Source: Aureimonas pseudogalii
GTDB lineage: Bacteria; Pseudomonadota; Alphaproteobacteria; Rhizobiales; Rhizobiaceae
Reading direction: 5' to 3'
DNA length: 64,000 nt
NCBI RefSeq assembly: GCF_014196835.1
Contig: NZ_JACIEK010000006.1
Location: forward strand, 124,001-188,000
Under the pieces are notes generated by a model. The model had not been told where the DNA came from and ran no database searches. It saw only the letters and a list, made by a program, of their open reading frames with translations. The translations under genes and the position numbers were made by a program. Every line of letters begins with the position of its first letter. Within the stretch, counting starts at the first letter, position 1. Shown in pieces: positions 34,355 to 44,291 of the stretch.

Positions 34355-36430
34355 TTACTCGGCCGCTTCAAGATGCTCGGGCCGGGCGAGCTTTGAGCAC
34401 TCGGCCATGACCTTCGACGCACGGGCGATCGGATTGGTCAGATAGAAGTCGCCAAGGCGCGATCGGAAGCTCTCGCCTGTCAAACTGCCTGCCCGATCCG
34501 CCAGATGGGTGATCGCCGCCGAATCGGCAGGCGTCAACCCGCGAGAAGCCAACACGGGAATCGTCGCCACCAGATCCCGGCGCAGCGCCGCCAGATTGTC
34601 GAACGGCAAGGCTTTGCCGAGCGTCGCCGACAGGGCACGGAAGATCGCCCAGTCCTCGCGCGCATCGCCCGGCGGGAAGGCCGCGCGCGACCCCGTCTGA
34701 ACACGTCCCTCGGTGTTGACCCAGGTTCCCGACTTCTCTGTGTAGGCTGCAGCTGGAAGAACGACGTCGGCGCGGTGTGCGCCACGGTCGCCATGCGTGC
34801 CGATATAGACGACGAACGGTCCGCCGTCGATTTCGATCTCGTCCGCCCCGAGATTGAAGAGGACGTCGACAGCGCCCGACGCCATCTCGGCCGCCGTCTT
34901 GCCGTCTTCGCCCGGCACGAAGCCGATGTCGAGGCCGCCGACGCGCGACGCCGCGCTATGCAGCACGTTGAACCCGTTCCAGTCGTCGGTGACCGCGCCG
35001 ATCTCGCGGGCCAGCGCGGCGACCGAGGCCAGCACGTCGGCGCCGTTCGCACCCGAGAGCGGTCCCTGCCCCACGATGATCATCGGCCGTCTGGCGGCCT
35101 TCAGCGCATCGAAGAACTCTCCGTTCGCGCCTTCGATGTCGGCGAGCGTCTGCGGACCTGCGCCGAGATACGTCACGGCGTAACGCAGATCGACGGTCTC
35201 GCCGATCATGCCGACCGGAAAGTCGCCGCGCCGCCAGCGCTTGCGAATGCGGGCGTTCAGAACCGGCGCTTCGAAGCGCGGGTTGGCGCCGATGATGAGG
35301 AGCGCGTCGGCCTCGTCGATGCCGGCGATCGAGGTGTTGAACAGGTAGGATGCGCGACCGTCGGCCGGATCGAACTTCGCCCCGTCCTGTCGGCAATCGA
35401 GGTTGGCGGAGCCGAACTGTCCCATCAGGCGCTTCAGCGCCCACATGTCCTCGACCGAAGCCAGATCGCCCGCGATCGCGCCGACACCGGTTCCGGGCAC
35501 GCCGGCCACACGCGCCTTAATGGCGTCGAAGGCTTCCCCCCAGCTCGCGGCCTGCAGGCGGCCGTCCTTGCGCACGAAGGGCCGATCGAGCCGCTGCGTG
35601 CGCAGACCGTCCCAGACGAAGCGGGTCTTGTCGGAGATCCACTCCTCGTTGATCAGGTCATTCGTGCGCGGCAGGATGCGCATCACGTCGCGGCCGCGCG
35701 TGTCGACGCGGATCGACGATCCGACGGCGTCCATCACATCGATGGTCTCGGTCTTCGTCAGCTCCCAAGGCCGTGCCTGAAACGCGTAGGGCCGGGAGGT
35801 CAGCGCGCCGACCGGGCAGAGATCGATGACGTTGCCCTGCAGTTCGGAGGTCATCGCCTGCTCGAGATAGGTCGTGATCTCGGCGTCCTCGCCGCGGCCC
35901 ACGAGACCCAATTCGGAAATGCCGGCGACCTCGGTCGTGAAGCGAACGCAGCGCGTGCAGTGGATGCAGCGCGTCATGATCGTCTTGACCAGCGGGCCGA
36001 TGTACTTGTCCTCGACGGCGCGCTTGTTCTCCGTGTAGCGCGAGGAATCGACGCCGAAGGCCATCGCCTGATCCTGCAGGTCGCACTCGCCGCCCTGGTC
36101 GCAGATCGGGCAATCCAGAGGATGGTTGATCAGCAGGAATTCCATCACGCCCTCGCGGGCCTTCTTCACCATCGGCGTGTTGGTGAAGATCTCCGGCGCC
36201 TCGCCGTTCGGTCCTGGCCGCAGATCCTTGACGTTCATGGCGCAGGATGCCGCCGGCTTGGGCGGTCCGCCCTTCACTTCGACGAGACACATGCGGCAGT
36301 TGCCGGCGATCGACAAACGCTCATGGAAGCAAAAGCGAGGGATCTCGGCGCCCGCCTCCTCCGCTGCCTGCAGCAGCGTGTAGTGGTCGGGAACCTCGAT
36401 CTCGTTGCCGTCGACTTTGATCTTTGCCAT
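34355..36430 (-). CDS. nuoG: NADH-quinone oxidoreductase subunit G
   Basis: The large iron-sulfur subunit of the peripheral arm, 691 residues. The N-terminal 2Fe-2S domain ([15 protein letters not shown]), the His-Cys3 cluster segment ([18 protein letters not shown]) and the 4Fe-4S segment ([10 protein letters not shown]) lie within about 220 residues. They are followed by a degenerate molybdopterin-oxidoreductase domain. The extra N7 cluster cysteines of E. coli type are not apparent. It starts one base before the end of the pentapeptide gene region. Confidence 0.96.
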   Translation of the reverse strand: MAKIKVDGNEIEVPDHYTLLQAAEEAGAEIPRFCFHERLSIAGNCRMCLVEVKGGPPKPAASCAMNVKDLRPGPNGEAPEIFTNTPMVKKAREGVMEFLLINHPLDCPICDQGGECDLQDQAMAFGVDSSRYTENKRAVEDKYIGPLVKTIMTRCIHCTRCVRFTTEVAGISELGLVGRGEDAEITTYLEQAMTSELQGNVIDLCPVGALTSRPYAFQARPWELTKTETIDVMDAVGSSIRVDTRGRDVMRILPRTNDLINEEWISDKTRFVWDGLRTQRLDRPFVRKDGRLQAASWGEAFDAIKARVAGVPGTGVGAIAGDLASVEDMWALKRLMGQFGSANLDCRQDGAKFDPADGRASYLFNTSIAGIDEADALLIIGANPRFEAPVLNARIRKRWRRGDFPVGMIGETVDLRYAVTYLGAGPQTLADIEGANGEFFDALKAARRPMIIVGQGPLSGANGADVLASVAALAREIGAVTDDWNGFNVLHSAASRVGGLDIGFVPGEDGKTAAEMASGAVDVLFNLGADEIEIDGGPFVVYIGTHGDRGAHRADVVLPAAAYTEKSGTWVNTEGRVQTGSRAAFPPGDAREDWAIFRALSATLGKALPFDNLAALRRDLVATIPVLASRGLTPADSAAITHLADRAGSLTGESFRSRLGDFYLTNPIARASKVMAECSKLARPEHLEAAE

Positions 36431-36431
36431 G

Positions 36432-36749
36432 TCAGTTGCTGCCTCGTGCAGGCTTCGCCGCCCCGTGAGCTGCGAAAAGTTCGGCGACGTCGATGCCGTT
36501 GATGGTCAGCCCTCCGATCGCAGCATCGTTAAAGCTGGCATTCGTCAGGTCGACGTTGGTGAAGCGAGATTCGGTGAGATCGGCGTTCGTCACGACGAGG
36601 TCGGTGAGTTTCACATCGCCGAATTCGCATCCCGACAGATCAACGTTCTGAAAGCGAGTCTGAGACAGATCACAGTCGGAAAACAGCGAACTTGATACGT
36701 TCGCCTTCTCGACGGTGATGATCTCCTCGCGACCGACGATCTCGACCAT
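36432..36749 (-). CDS. Pentapeptide-repeat protein between nuoF and nuoG
   Basis: This encodes 105 residues with a central run of A(D/N)Lxx-like five-residue repeats (about residues 20-85; for example [17 protein letters not shown] and [14 protein letters not shown]), which form a right-handed beta-helix. The ATG at 36749 has GGAG upstream and begins four bases after the nuoF stop. It is not a standard complex I subunit. Pentapeptide proteins act as DNA mimics or scaffolds; its place in the operon suggests a complex I-linked role, which is inference. Confidence 0.82.
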   Translation of the reverse strand: MVEIVGREEIITVEKANVSSSLFSDCDLSQTRFQNVDLSGCEFGDVKLTDLVVTNADLTESRFTNVDLTNASFNDAAIGGLTINGIDVAELFAAHGAAKPARGSN

Positions 36750-36753
36750 CAGT

Positions 36754-38061
36754 CTACTCCGCCGCCTGCAGGACGGGCCGCCGGTCGAGGTCCGCATTGC
36801 GCGAGAACTCGTCGATGCGGCGCTCGATCTCCGCGCGGAAATGTCGGACGAGGCCCTGGATCGGCCAAGCCGCAGCGTCGCCGAGCGCGCAGATCGTGTG
36901 GCCCTCGACCTGCTTGGTTACATCGAGCAACATGTCGATCTCACGCTTCTGCGCGTTTCCGACCACCATGCGCTCCATCACGCGCCACATCCAACCGGTG
37001 CCCTCTCGACAGGGCGTGCACTGGCCGCAACTCTCGTGCTTGTAGAAATAAGCGAGCCGCGCAATGGCCCGTACGATGTCGGTGGACTTGTCCATGACAA
37101 TGACGGCGGCGGTGCCGAACGAGGACTTCACCTCGCGCATGCCGTCGAAATCCATCAGCGCGTCCACCATCTGCTCGCCGGGAACGAGCGGGCAGGACGA
37201 GCCGCCGGGGATGACCGCCAGAAGATTGTCGTAGCCGCCGCGAACCCCGCCGCAATGCCGGTCGATGAGCTCGCGGAAGGGAATGCCCATGGCCTCTTCG
37301 ACCGTGCACGGGTTGTTCACGTGCCCGGAGATCGAGAACAGCTTGGTGCCGGTGTTGTTGGCCCGGCCGATGGCGCCGAACCAGGCGCCGCCGCGACGCA
37401 GGATCGTCGGTGCGACCGCAATCGACTCGACGTTGTTCACCGTCGTCGGGCAGCCGTAGAGGCCCATGTTGGCCGGGAACGGCGGCTTCAGGCGCGGCTG
37501 ACCCTTCTTGCCCTCGAGGCTTTCGAGCAGCGCGGTCTCTTCGCCGCAGATATAGGCGCCGGCGCCGTGATGGACGTAGATGTCCATGTCCCAGCCGCAC
37601 TTGTTGTCGCGACCCAGAAGGCCGGCTTCATAGCATTCGTCGATGGCGAGCTGCAGCGCCTCGCGCTCGCGGATGTATTCGCCGCGGACGTAGATATAGG
37701 CGACATGCGCACCCATCGCGAAGGAGGCGATGACGCAGCCCTCGACCAGGGTGAACGGGTCGTTGCGCATGATTTCCCGGTCCTTGCAGGTACCAGGCTC
37801 CGACTCGTCGGCGTTGACCACGAGATAATGCGGGCGCTCGCCGACTTCCTTCGGCATGAACGACCACTTGAGGCCGGTCGGGAAGCCGGCCCCGCCGCGC
37901 CCGCGCAGACCCGACGCCTTCATCTCGTTGATGATCCAGTCGCGCCCCTTCTCGATCAGCCCCTTGGTGCCGTCGAAATGGCCGCGCCTCATCGCGCCCT
38001 TCAGGCTCTTGTCCCGAAGGCCGTAGATGTTGGTGAAGATGCGATCCTGATCCTGCAGCAT
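36754..38061 (-). CDS. nuoF: NADH-quinone oxidoreductase subunit F
   Basis: NADH- and FMN-binding subunit holding cluster N3. The 435 residues contain [13 protein letters not shown] (NADH/FMN region, about residue 63) and the cluster motif [12 protein letters not shown] (about 350). The ATG at 38061 with GGAG seven bases upstream starts [11 protein letters not shown] as in the family; a TTG at 38079 overlapping the nuoE stop is less likely. Confidence 0.97.
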   Translation of the reverse strand: MLQDQDRIFTNIYGLRDKSLKGAMRRGHFDGTKGLIEKGRDWIINEMKASGLRGRGGAGFPTGLKWSFMPKEVGERPHYLVVNADESEPGTCKDREIMRNDPFTLVEGCVIASFAMGAHVAYIYVRGEYIREREALQLAIDECYEAGLLGRDNKCGWDMDIYVHHGAGAYICGEETALLESLEGKKGQPRLKPPFPANMGLYGCPTTVNNVESIAVAPTILRRGGAWFGAIGRANNTGTKLFSISGHVNNPCTVEEAMGIPFRELIDRHCGGVRGGYDNLLAVIPGGSSCPLVPGEQMVDALMDFDGMREVKSSFGTAAVIVMDKSTDIVRAIARLAYFYKHESCGQCTPCREGTGWMWRVMERMVVGNAQKREIDMLLDVTKQVEGHTICALGDAAAWPIQGLVRHFRAEIERRIDEFSRNADLDRRPVLQAAE

Positions 38062-38075
38062 GTTCGCTCTCCGCC

Positions 38076-39239
38076 TCAATCCAACTTGCCGGCGTCGTCG
38101 CCGACCGGACGCTTCGGCGGCGCGCCGCCCTCGGTCGTGTCCGAGGTCCCGACGCGCTCGCTATCGAGCGTGTCCTTCGCACCGCTTTCGCGGTTCGACA
38201 GATCCTGACCTGCCGGCGCCGTCCGCTTCTCGTCGCCGACGAACTTGCGCTCGTCGACAACTGCGCTCTCCGCCGCTTCGCCCTTGTCGGCCAAAGGTCC
38301 GTCCGATCGAGGCTTGCCGTCGAGCGAACCCGACGCCGCGCCGAACTCGGCCTCGTCGCGTTCGACTTGTCCGGTCGGCCCCTGCTTCGTTCCGCCCGTT
38401 TCGCCGGAACCCTGTCGCTCGGCTCCCTCGGCCGGATTTCCCTTCGTCTCGGCAGTCTGCGCGACGCGGGACTCCGACGCGCTGGCCTTGCCGGGCACCT
38501 CGATGCGAGGATCGGTCTCGGCTGCGTTGGTGTCGACACGGCCAGCCTGCGAGGGTGTCGCGGCACCATCCACCGGAGCCGAAGACGACGGCCGGGTTCC
38601 GCCGGCATCGCCGACGTCGTCATCATCGCCGAACGTGTTGAGCGTCGTCAGCCCGCTGGCCGGCACCGAGAGATGACGGTCGATCTGCGGACCCTTGCGT
38701 ACCGATGCGCCCTCGCCCTTGTCGAACGCCTCGATGATCTCGGCCAGACGCTCGCCGGTCAGATCCTCGTAGGTGTCCTTGAAAATCATCACCATCGGCG
38801 CATTCACGCAGGCGCCCAGGCACTCGACCTCTTCCCAGGATAGCGTGCCGCTCTCGTTGAGATGGAAAGGCTCGGGATGAATGTGCTGGCGACAAACGTC
38901 CTTCAGCGCATCCGAGCCGCGAAGCATGCACGGCGTCGTGCCACAAACCTGAACGTGAGCGCGCCTACCCACCGGCTTGAGCTGGAACTGCGTATAGAAG
39001 GTGGCGACCTCCAGCACGCGGATCATCGGCATGCGCAGCTTGTCGGCGACGTGCTCAATGGCAGCCTTCGTCACCCAGCCATCCTGCTCCTGCGCCCGCA
39101 TCAGAAGGGGGATGACGGCCGACTGCTGGCGACCTTCTGGATATTTGCGGATCACGGCTTCAGCCCATCCGGCATTCTCTTCCGAGAACGCGAAAGCCTT
39201 CGGCTGGACGGACTCTTCCGCAAGACGTCTGACGGACAT
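38076..39239 (-). CDS. nuoE: NADH-quinone oxidoreductase subunit E with long disordered tail
   Basis: The thioredoxin-like 2Fe-2S subunit (cluster N1a), with cysteines in [10 protein letters not shown] (about residue 98) and [10 protein letters not shown] (about 140). The family core ends near residue 190. A further tail of nearly 200 residues follows, rich in Asp, Glu, Gly, Ala, Ser and Pro, low in hydrophobics and presumably disordered. Extended NuoE tails occur in alphaproteobacteria but this one is long and doubles the protein. Confidence 0.95.
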   Translation of the reverse strand: MSVRRLAEESVQPKAFAFSEENAGWAEAVIRKYPEGRQQSAVIPLLMRAQEQDGWVTKAAIEHVADKLRMPMIRVLEVATFYTQFQLKPVGRRAHVQVCGTTPCMLRGSDALKDVCRQHIHPEPFHLNESGTLSWEEVECLGACVNAPMVMIFKDTYEDLTGERLAEIIEAFDKGEGASVRKGPQIDRHLSVPASGLTTLNTFGDDDDVGDAGGTRPSSSAPVDGAATPSQAGRVDTNAAETDPRIEVPGKASASESRVAQTAETKGNPAEGAERQGSGETGGTKQGPTGQVERDEAEFGAASGSLDGKPRSDGPLADKGEAAESAVVDERKFVGDEKRTAPAGQDLSNRESGAKDTLDSERVGTSDTTEGGAPPKRPVGDDAGKLD

Positions 39240-39394
39240 CGGACCTCGATTTCAGAACGGTTCCAGCATTTCCATGCTGCGGCGCGTTCTAACATAGACT
39301 GCACAAAACGCCAGCGACCGGCGATGCGCCGTACACTGTCGGACAATGGCCCTATCGAGCCCGCCCGTCTCGCAACCGAGACGTGCGTATCGAA

Positions 39395-40585
39395 TTAGCG
39401 ATCGACCTCGCCGAACACGATGTCGCACGATCCAAGAATAGCCGAAACGTCCGCGAGCATGTGGTTGCGGCAGAGGAAATCCATCGCCTGAAGATGGGCG
39501 AAGCCAGGCGCCTTGATCTTGCAGCGATACGGCTTGTTCGTACCGTCGGCCACGAGATACACGCCGAACTCGCCCTTCGGCGCCTCGACCGCCGCATAGA
39601 TCTCGCCCTCGGGAACGTGGAAGCCCTCCGTGTAGAGCTTGAAGTGGTGGATCAGCGCCTCCATCGAACGCTTCATCTGCCCGCGCTTGGGCGGCACGAC
39701 CTTGCCCTCGGTCGAGGAGATCGGCCCTGCCCTGTCCTTGCCGGCCAACCGCTCGAGGCACTGCTTCATGATGTAGGTGGACTGGCGCATCTCTTCCATG
39801 CGGATGAGGTAGCGGTCGTAGCAGTCGCCGTTCTTGCCGATGGGAATGTCGAATTCCATCTGGTCGTAGCACTCGTAGGGCTGCGACTTGCGCAGGTCCC
39901 ACGCCGCGCCAGACCCCCGCACCATCACGCCGGAGAAGCCGAGAGCCCATGCGTCGTCGAGATCCACCACGCCGATGTCGACGTTGCGTTGCTTGAAGAT
40001 GCGATTCTCGGTCAGCAACTCGTCGATGTCGGCCAATGCCTTCAGGAACGGGTCGCACCACGCTCCGATGTCGTCGACCAATTGCGGCGTCAGATCCTGA
40101 TGGACGCCGCCAGGACGGAAATAGGCTGCATGCAGTCGCGCGCCGCTGGCGCGCTCGTAGAAGACCATCAGCTTCTCACGCTCCTCGAAGCCCCAAAGCG
40201 GCGGGGTCAAGGCACCGACGTCCATCGCCTGCGTGGTGACGTTGAGAAGGTGCGAGAGGATGCGGCCGATCTCGCAATAGAGGACGCGGATCAACTGCCC
40301 GCGAATCGGCACGTCGACGTCTGCCAGCCGCTCGATGGCGAGGCAGAACGCGTGTTCCTGGTTCATCGGCGCGACGTAGTCGAGGCGATCGAAATACGGG
40401 ATCGCCTGCAGATAGGTCTTCTGCTCGATCAGCTTCTCGGTGCCGCGATGCAGCAGGCCGATATGCGGATCGACCCGTTCGACATTCTCGCCGTCGAGTT
40501 CCAGCACGAGACGGAGCACCCCGTGCGCCGCCGGATGCTGCGGGCCGAAATTGATGTTGAAGTTGCGGACGTCGATCTCGGCCAC
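39395..40585 (-). CDS. nuoD: NADH-quinone oxidoreductase subunit D
   Basis: The 49-kDa subunit that shapes the quinone pocket, 396 residues. It has [21 protein letters not shown], including the quinone-site His, and ends [12 protein letters not shown]. The start is GTG at 40585, three bases after the stop of the GFA gene. The gap of about 155 bases to nuoE holds nothing recognisable. Confidence 0.97.
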   Translation of the reverse strand: MAEIDVRNFNINFGPQHPAAHGVLRLVLELDGENVERVDPHIGLLHRGTEKLIEQKTYLQAIPYFDRLDYVAPMNQEHAFCLAIERLADVDVPIRGQLIRVLYCEIGRILSHLLNVTTQAMDVGALTPPLWGFEEREKLMVFYERASGARLHAAYFRPGGVHQDLTPQLVDDIGAWCDPFLKALADIDELLTENRIFKQRNVDIGVVDLDDAWALGFSGVMVRGSGAAWDLRKSQPYECYDQMEFDIPIGKNGDCYDRYLIRMEEMRQSTYIMKQCLERLAGKDRAGPISSTEGKVVPPKRGQMKRSMEALIHHFKLYTEGFHVPEGEIYAAVEAPKGEFGVYLVADGTNKPYRCKIKAPGFAHLQAMDFLCRNHMLADVSAILGSCDIVFGEVDR

Positions 40586-40588
40586 GGG

Positions 40589-41017
40589 TCAGGCCCCTTG
40601 TTCGTTTGCGAACTGCGCCATGACCTCGGCACCCGTCCGCTTTCGTGTCTCGTTCGCGAAGGCGTAGTGATCCGGCTTATCGTCCACGAAGATCTCCTCC
40701 ACAAAGACGAAGCCGGACAAGTCATCGAAGGCCTGCAGGGCGACCGCAGTTGCCGAACCGTCCTGAAGGCGCCAAATCAGGCTCGACCCGCAGTTCCGGC
40801 GGAACAGCCGCTCGCCATAGTCCGACGACTGGTAGATGCCGAGCGTCGCAGCGGACTGGAACGTCACGCCGTCGCCGCACGGCACCGCCATGAAGACGCC
40901 GCCGCTCCAGCGGCGACACATCGAACAATGGCAGGCGTCCATTTCCTGGCGCAGCGGCGACGCTTCGAAGCGGACGCTTCCGCAGAGACAACCGCCGGTT
41001 CGCACGGACCCGGACAC
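40589..41017 (-). CDS. GFA-fold zinc protein between nuoC and nuoD
   Basis: A protein of 142 residues of the GFA/CENP-V family (glutathione-dependent formaldehyde-activating-like fold). The zinc motifs GGCLCGSVRF and CHCSMCRRWSGG are intact. The third motif, usually FCxxCG, reads FRRNCG, so one expected cysteine is replaced by Arg. The GTG at 41017 begins eight bases after the nuoC stop. It is not part of the standard complex I set, and the substrate is unknown. Confidence 0.85.
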   Translation of the reverse strand: MSGSVRTGGCLCGSVRFEASPLRQEMDACHCSMCRRWSGGVFMAVPCGDGVTFQSAATLGIYQSSDYGERLFRRNCGSSLIWRLQDGSATAVALQAFDDLSGFVFVEEIFVDDKPDHYAFANETRKRTGAEVMAQFANEQGA

Positions 41018-41025
41018 CGCCGACC

Positions 41026-41619
41026 TCAGTTCGCCTTCGCCTTCTCGTCGCCGGGCAGCACGTAGTCCGTACCCTCCCACGGCGACAGGAAGTCGAAATT
41101 GCGGAACTCCTGCCGAAGCTCGACCGGCTCGTAGACCACCTGCTTCAACTGCTCGTCGTAATGAACCTCGACGAACCCCGTGAGGGGAAAGTCCTTGCGC
41201 AGTGGATGGCCTTCGAACCCGTAGTCGGTGAGAATCCGGCGCAGGTCGGGATGCCCGGTGAAGAGAATGCCGTAGAGATCGTAGGCCTCGCGCTCGAACC
41301 AGTCAGCGCCCGCGAAGACGCCGGTGAGAGACGGTACGGGCGCGTCTTCGCCCGTACGAACCTTGATCCGGACTCGATGGTTCAAGCGGGGGGACAGGAG
41401 ATGGTAGACCACCTCGAACCGATCCACCCGCTGCGGGTAGTCCACGCCGCAGATGTCGACGAAAGACTTGAACTGGCACTGCGGATCGTCGCGCAGGAAC
41501 GTCGCGATCTCGACGATGTCGGCCGCCGCGACCACCAGGGTCAGCTCGCCGAAGGTCGTCGTGCTCGACAGAAGCTTGGCGCCCAGCGATTCGGCGAGGA
41601 ATTCAGACAGCTCGTTCAT
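41026..41619 (-). CDS. nuoC: NADH-quinone oxidoreductase subunit C
   Basis: The 30-kDa subunit of complex I, 197 residues, with the signature [22 protein letters not shown] region and the C-terminal [15 protein letters not shown]. The ATG at 41619 begins [13 protein letters not shown] and is eight bases from the nuoB stop. It is separate from nuoD, not fused as in E. coli. Confidence 0.97.
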   Translation of the reverse strand: MNELSEFLAESLGAKLLSSTTTFGELTLVVAAADIVEIATFLRDDPQCQFKSFVDICGVDYPQRVDRFEVVYHLLSPRLNHRVRIKVRTGEDAPVPSLTGVFAGADWFEREAYDLYGILFTGHPDLRRILTDYGFEGHPLRKDFPLTGFVEVHYDEQLKQVVYEPVELRQEFRNFDFLSPWEGTDYVLPGDEKAKAN

Positions 41620-41626
41620 CCCGCCC

Positions 41627-42184
41627 TCAGCGCTCGATCGTTCCGAGACGACGGATCTTCTTCTGCAGAAGCAGCACGCCGTACAGCAGAGCCTCCGCGG
41701 TCGGCGGACATCCGGGAACGTAGATATCAACCGGCACCACACGGTCGCAGCCCCGTACCACCGAATAGGAATAGTGGTAGTAGCCGCCGCCGTTGGCGCA
41801 GGAGCCCATCGAGATAACGTAGCGCGGCTCCGGCATCTGGTCGTAGACCTTGCGCAGCGCCGGGGCCATCTTGTTGGTCAACGTTCCCGCCACGATCATC
41901 ACGTCGGACTGACGCGGCGAGGCGCGCGGCGCGAAGCCGAAGCGCTCGCCGTCATAGCGCGGCATGGACATCTGCATCATCTCGACCGCGCAGCAGGCGA
42001 GACCGAACGTCATCCACATCAGCGAGCCTGTGCGCGCCCACTGGATGAGATCCTCAGTCGAGGTGACGATGAAGCCCTTGTCGGCCAGTTCGTCGTTGAC
42101 GTCGGTCACGAACGGGTCGGCAGCGGGCGCGACCTGGAGATCGGATCGGGAGGCGAAGGGTGTCGACACGGGGCTCAATCCCAT
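41627..42184 (-). CDS. nuoB: NADH-quinone oxidoreductase subunit B
   Basis: Subunit carrying cluster N2, the electron donor to quinone. The 185 residues contain the tandem cysteines [10 protein letters not shown] and the further cysteines in GSCANGGG and [13 protein letters not shown]. The ATG at 42184 lies ten bases inside the end of nuoA. Confidence 0.97.
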   Translation of the reverse strand: MGLSPVSTPFASRSDLQVAPAADPFVTDVNDELADKGFIVTSTEDLIQWARTGSLMWMTFGLACCAVEMMQMSMPRYDGERFGFAPRASPRQSDVMIVAGTLTNKMAPALRKVYDQMPEPRYVISMGSCANGGGYYHYSYSVVRGCDRVVPVDIYVPGCPPTAEALLYGVLLLQKKIRRLGTIER

Positions 42185-42540
42185 TCCAGGGCACCTTTCT
42201 TCCATTCGTATACGAAGCCGATCGTCAGCACGCCGAGGAACACCATCATTGACCAGAGGCCGGCCCATCCGAGCTCGCCGAACGATGCAGCCCAAGGGAA
42301 CAGGAACGCCACTTCGAGATCGAAGATGATGAACAGAATCGACACGAGGTAGAATCGGACGTCGAACTTCATGCGAGAATCGTCGAACGCGTCGAAGCCG
42401 CATTCGTAGGCGGATAGCTTCTCGTCGTCCGGTGCCTTGAAGGCGAGCAGGAACGGCGAGACGAGCAGTGCCAGCCCGATGAAAAGCGCGACACCGACGA
42501 AGATGACGATGGGCAGGTAGGATCCCAGAAGCTCGTTCAA
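42175..42540 (-). CDS. nuoA: NADH-quinone oxidoreductase subunit A
   Basis: Three-helix membrane subunit with the [32 protein letters not shown] loop and helix typical of the family. TTG at 42540 is preferred because GGAG lies nine bases upstream and the product then starts at the family position (NELLGSYLP). An ATG at 42576 would add 12 residues. It is the first gene of the nuo operon. Confidence 0.92.
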   Translation of the reverse strand: MNELLGSYLPIVIFVGVALFIGLALLVSPFLLAFKAPDDEKLSAYECGFDAFDDSRMKFDVRFYLVSILFIIFDLEVAFLFPWAASFGELGWAGLWSMMVFLGVLTIGFVYEWKKGALEWD

Positions 42541-42684
42541 AGCCAGCGTCTCCGCATCGCCCGCCCCACAGACCATCGGCTGCGCAAGGACATGGACGTG
42601 TCAGTTCGGGTTGCAGTCGAAACGTCGGACCGGAAAGGCTTCGGCACCGACCGACGGCCACGCGATCCTTCGCTGTTGCGGCGA

Positions 42685-42713
42685 GGATTAGACTCTTCCT
42701 AAGAACGACGCAA
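42685..42713 (-). promoter_or_regulatory. Candidate promoter of the nuo operon
   Basis: On the minus strand TTGCGT and TAATCC are separated by 17 bases, about 140 bases upstream of nuoA. The match is moderate, and no other promoter-like pair was obvious in the 270-base gap. Confidence 0.35.
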
Positions 42714-42850
42714 GGCGACAGACTGACCCGCGCCCGCCCTATTGTCGCGTATCGTCCAGCCCGATCGTTGGCTCCGCAGCGCGCCGCATCGATGCAGAAA
42801 TCGCGCGATTTGGCTCTATCAGCTCGCCAAATAAGGAAGTGCACCAAGAA

Positions 42851-42927
42851 TGGCGCGAGTGACGGGGCTCGAACCCGCGACCTCCGGCGTGACAGGCCGG
42901 CACTCTAACCAGCTGAGCTACACCCGC
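42851..42927 (-). tRNA. tRNA-Asp (GTC)
   Basis: A 77-base cloverleaf: acceptor GCGGGTG paired with CACTCGC, discriminator G and encoded CCA, anticodon loop CTGTCAC (anticodon GTC), and T-loop TTCGAGC. It is almost identical to the copy at 43026-43102. Confidence 0.97.
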
Positions 42928-43025
42928 GCACTTTTCCTTCGCCTGAGCGAAGTCTCGCCTCGATCCCTAAAAGGGATTTTTGTCACAATCATCTTCTCAA
43001 CGGTCAATTTGACCAATCGAAAAAA

Positions 43026-43102
43026 TGGCGCGAGTGACGGGGCTCGAACCCGCGACCTCCGGCGTGACAGGCCGGCACTCTAACCAACTGAGCTACACCC
43101 GC
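43026..43102 (-). tRNA. tRNA-Asp (GTC), second copy
   Basis: The same 77-base structure as its neighbour, differing at one D-loop position. Both copies are minus strand, 98 bases apart, and were probably produced by tandem duplication. Confidence 0.97.
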
Positions 43103-43301
43103 GCTTGGTGCCGTCGGCGTTTCCGTCGGCGGCATGGTTGGTCGTTTACGGGCTGCCCCTACCCCTGTCAACCGCCATTTGTCACAGGCCGGAAAACGTC
43201 TGGAGAGCGGGGTTTCGACGGTCTCTCTCACGACTGCGCGCGTGATCGAAGGGCGAATCGGGACGTCGCACTCGTCCGCCTTCTTCTCAGCGAACACCGG
43301 C

Positions 43302-43329
43302 TTGCGTTCCGCCCTCGCCTCGCCTATTG
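43302..43329 (+). promoter_or_regulatory. Promoter of tRNA-Val
   Basis: TTGCGT (43302-43307) and CTATTG (43324-43329), 16 bases apart, end 11 bases before the tRNA-Val gene. This is the right place for a stable-RNA promoter. Confidence 0.5.
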
Positions 43330-43340
43330 GCTTGCCCGTC

Positions 43341-43416
43341 GGGCGATTAGCTCAGTTGGTAGAGCGCCTCGTTTACACCGAGGATGTCGGCAGTTCGAGC
43401 CTGTCATCGCCCACCA
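43341..43416 (+). tRNA. tRNA-Val (TAC)
   Basis: A 76-base cloverleaf: acceptor GGGCGAT paired with ATCGCCC, anticodon loop TTTACAC (anticodon TAC), T-loop TTCGAGC, encoded CCA. Confidence 0.97.
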
Positions 43417-43623
43417 TTCCCCGCATGGATTCAGCTCTATCATCTGCTTCATGGCTCACGTGTCCTGAACATTGGCCGCTTTGGTCGCTATCCTGAGATT
43501 GGCGTTACGGAAGGCCGAGAGCTCTTCCGTCCGCTTGCCAGGATTGCGTGAGCTATCGTTGCGCCGAACGATGGACGAACGCCGTTGGCCCTCCATTTCC
43601 TTCCGCAGAGTTAGGAGAACGTC

Positions 43624-43998
43624 ATGGCGCGTCTGCTCGTTTTGGGAATGGTTCTCGTCGGTCTCACTGGCTGCGTGTCGGAGGGGCCGATCTACGGTTA
43701 TGGCGGCTATTCCCCCTACCCGGCCCCCATCGGTCGCATCGATGGTTACCGCGGGCCGCGGGTCTACGACGGCCCAGTCTATGCTCGCGATTCGCTATAC
43801 CGGGCCGGACCCCGCTATGTCCGGCCGCCGATCTACCGCGACGGGCCACGCTACGATCGTCGCGCTGCCTACCGCGAGCGTCGCCTGGAGCGTCGGTTTC
43901 ACGACGGGCCGCGTTTCGATCGCGGACGGTATGACGACCGCCGCCCCTACCGCTACGGACCTTCCTATCGAGGTCCAGATCGCTACGAGCAATACTAG
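43624..43998 (+). CDS. Small Tyr/Arg/Gly-rich lipoprotein
   Basis: A 124-residue product with a lipoprotein signal: hydrophobic MARLLVLGMVLVGLTGC with lipobox LTGC (Cys17). The mature part is strongly enriched in Tyr, Arg, Gly, Pro and Asp, with YRGP, YDGP and YRDGP-like units, and is probably disordered and basic. An AGGAG ribosome-binding site lies six bases before the ATG. No family is recognised; the composition resembles short surface-associated proteins of Hyphomicrobiales. Confidence 0.8.
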   Translation: MARLLVLGMVLVGLTGCVSEGPIYGYGGYSPYPAPIGRIDGYRGPRVYDGPVYARDSLYRAGPRYVRPPIYRDGPRYDRRAAYRERRLERRFHDGPRFDRGRYDDRRPYRYGPSYRGPDRYEQY

Positions 43999-44060
43999 GC
44001 CTTCGTCCGCGACGCTTCGGCGTCAGCTTTCCGAATATCCGTGAATGCCGAGGTTCTTCG

Positions 44061-44255
44061 ATGCCGATCGCGATCGAAATCCCGTCCGAAGTCGAACGTG
44101 CGTTGGACGACTACGCGGCTGCCAACGCGATGTCGTCGCGCCAACATGCGATCGCGTCGATCCTGTCAGCCTACCTCGAGCAGTCGGGCCATCTCGGCCG
44201 GACACCCGAACACGGGACGCGGCCGGAAGACCTGACCACAGCGAACGACGACTGA
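44061..44255 (+). CDS. Small unknown protein, possibly ribbon-helix-helix-like
   Basis: This encodes 64 residues. The N-terminal MPIAIEIPSEVERALDDYAA followed by SSRQHAIASILSAYLEQ has the strand-helix-helix look of ribbon-helix-helix DNA-binding proteins. The C-terminal 17 residues are polar. GAGG lies about ten bases upstream. There is no adjacent toxin-like gene, so an antitoxin role is not supported. It converges on the polysaccharide cluster. Confidence 0.55.
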   Translation: MPIAIEIPSEVERALDDYAAANAMSSRQHAIASILSAYLEQSGHLGRTPEHGTRPEDLTTANDD

Positions 44256-44291
44256 TCGCCTCGTCCTCGAAATCGTTTCGGCAGCCTGTGG

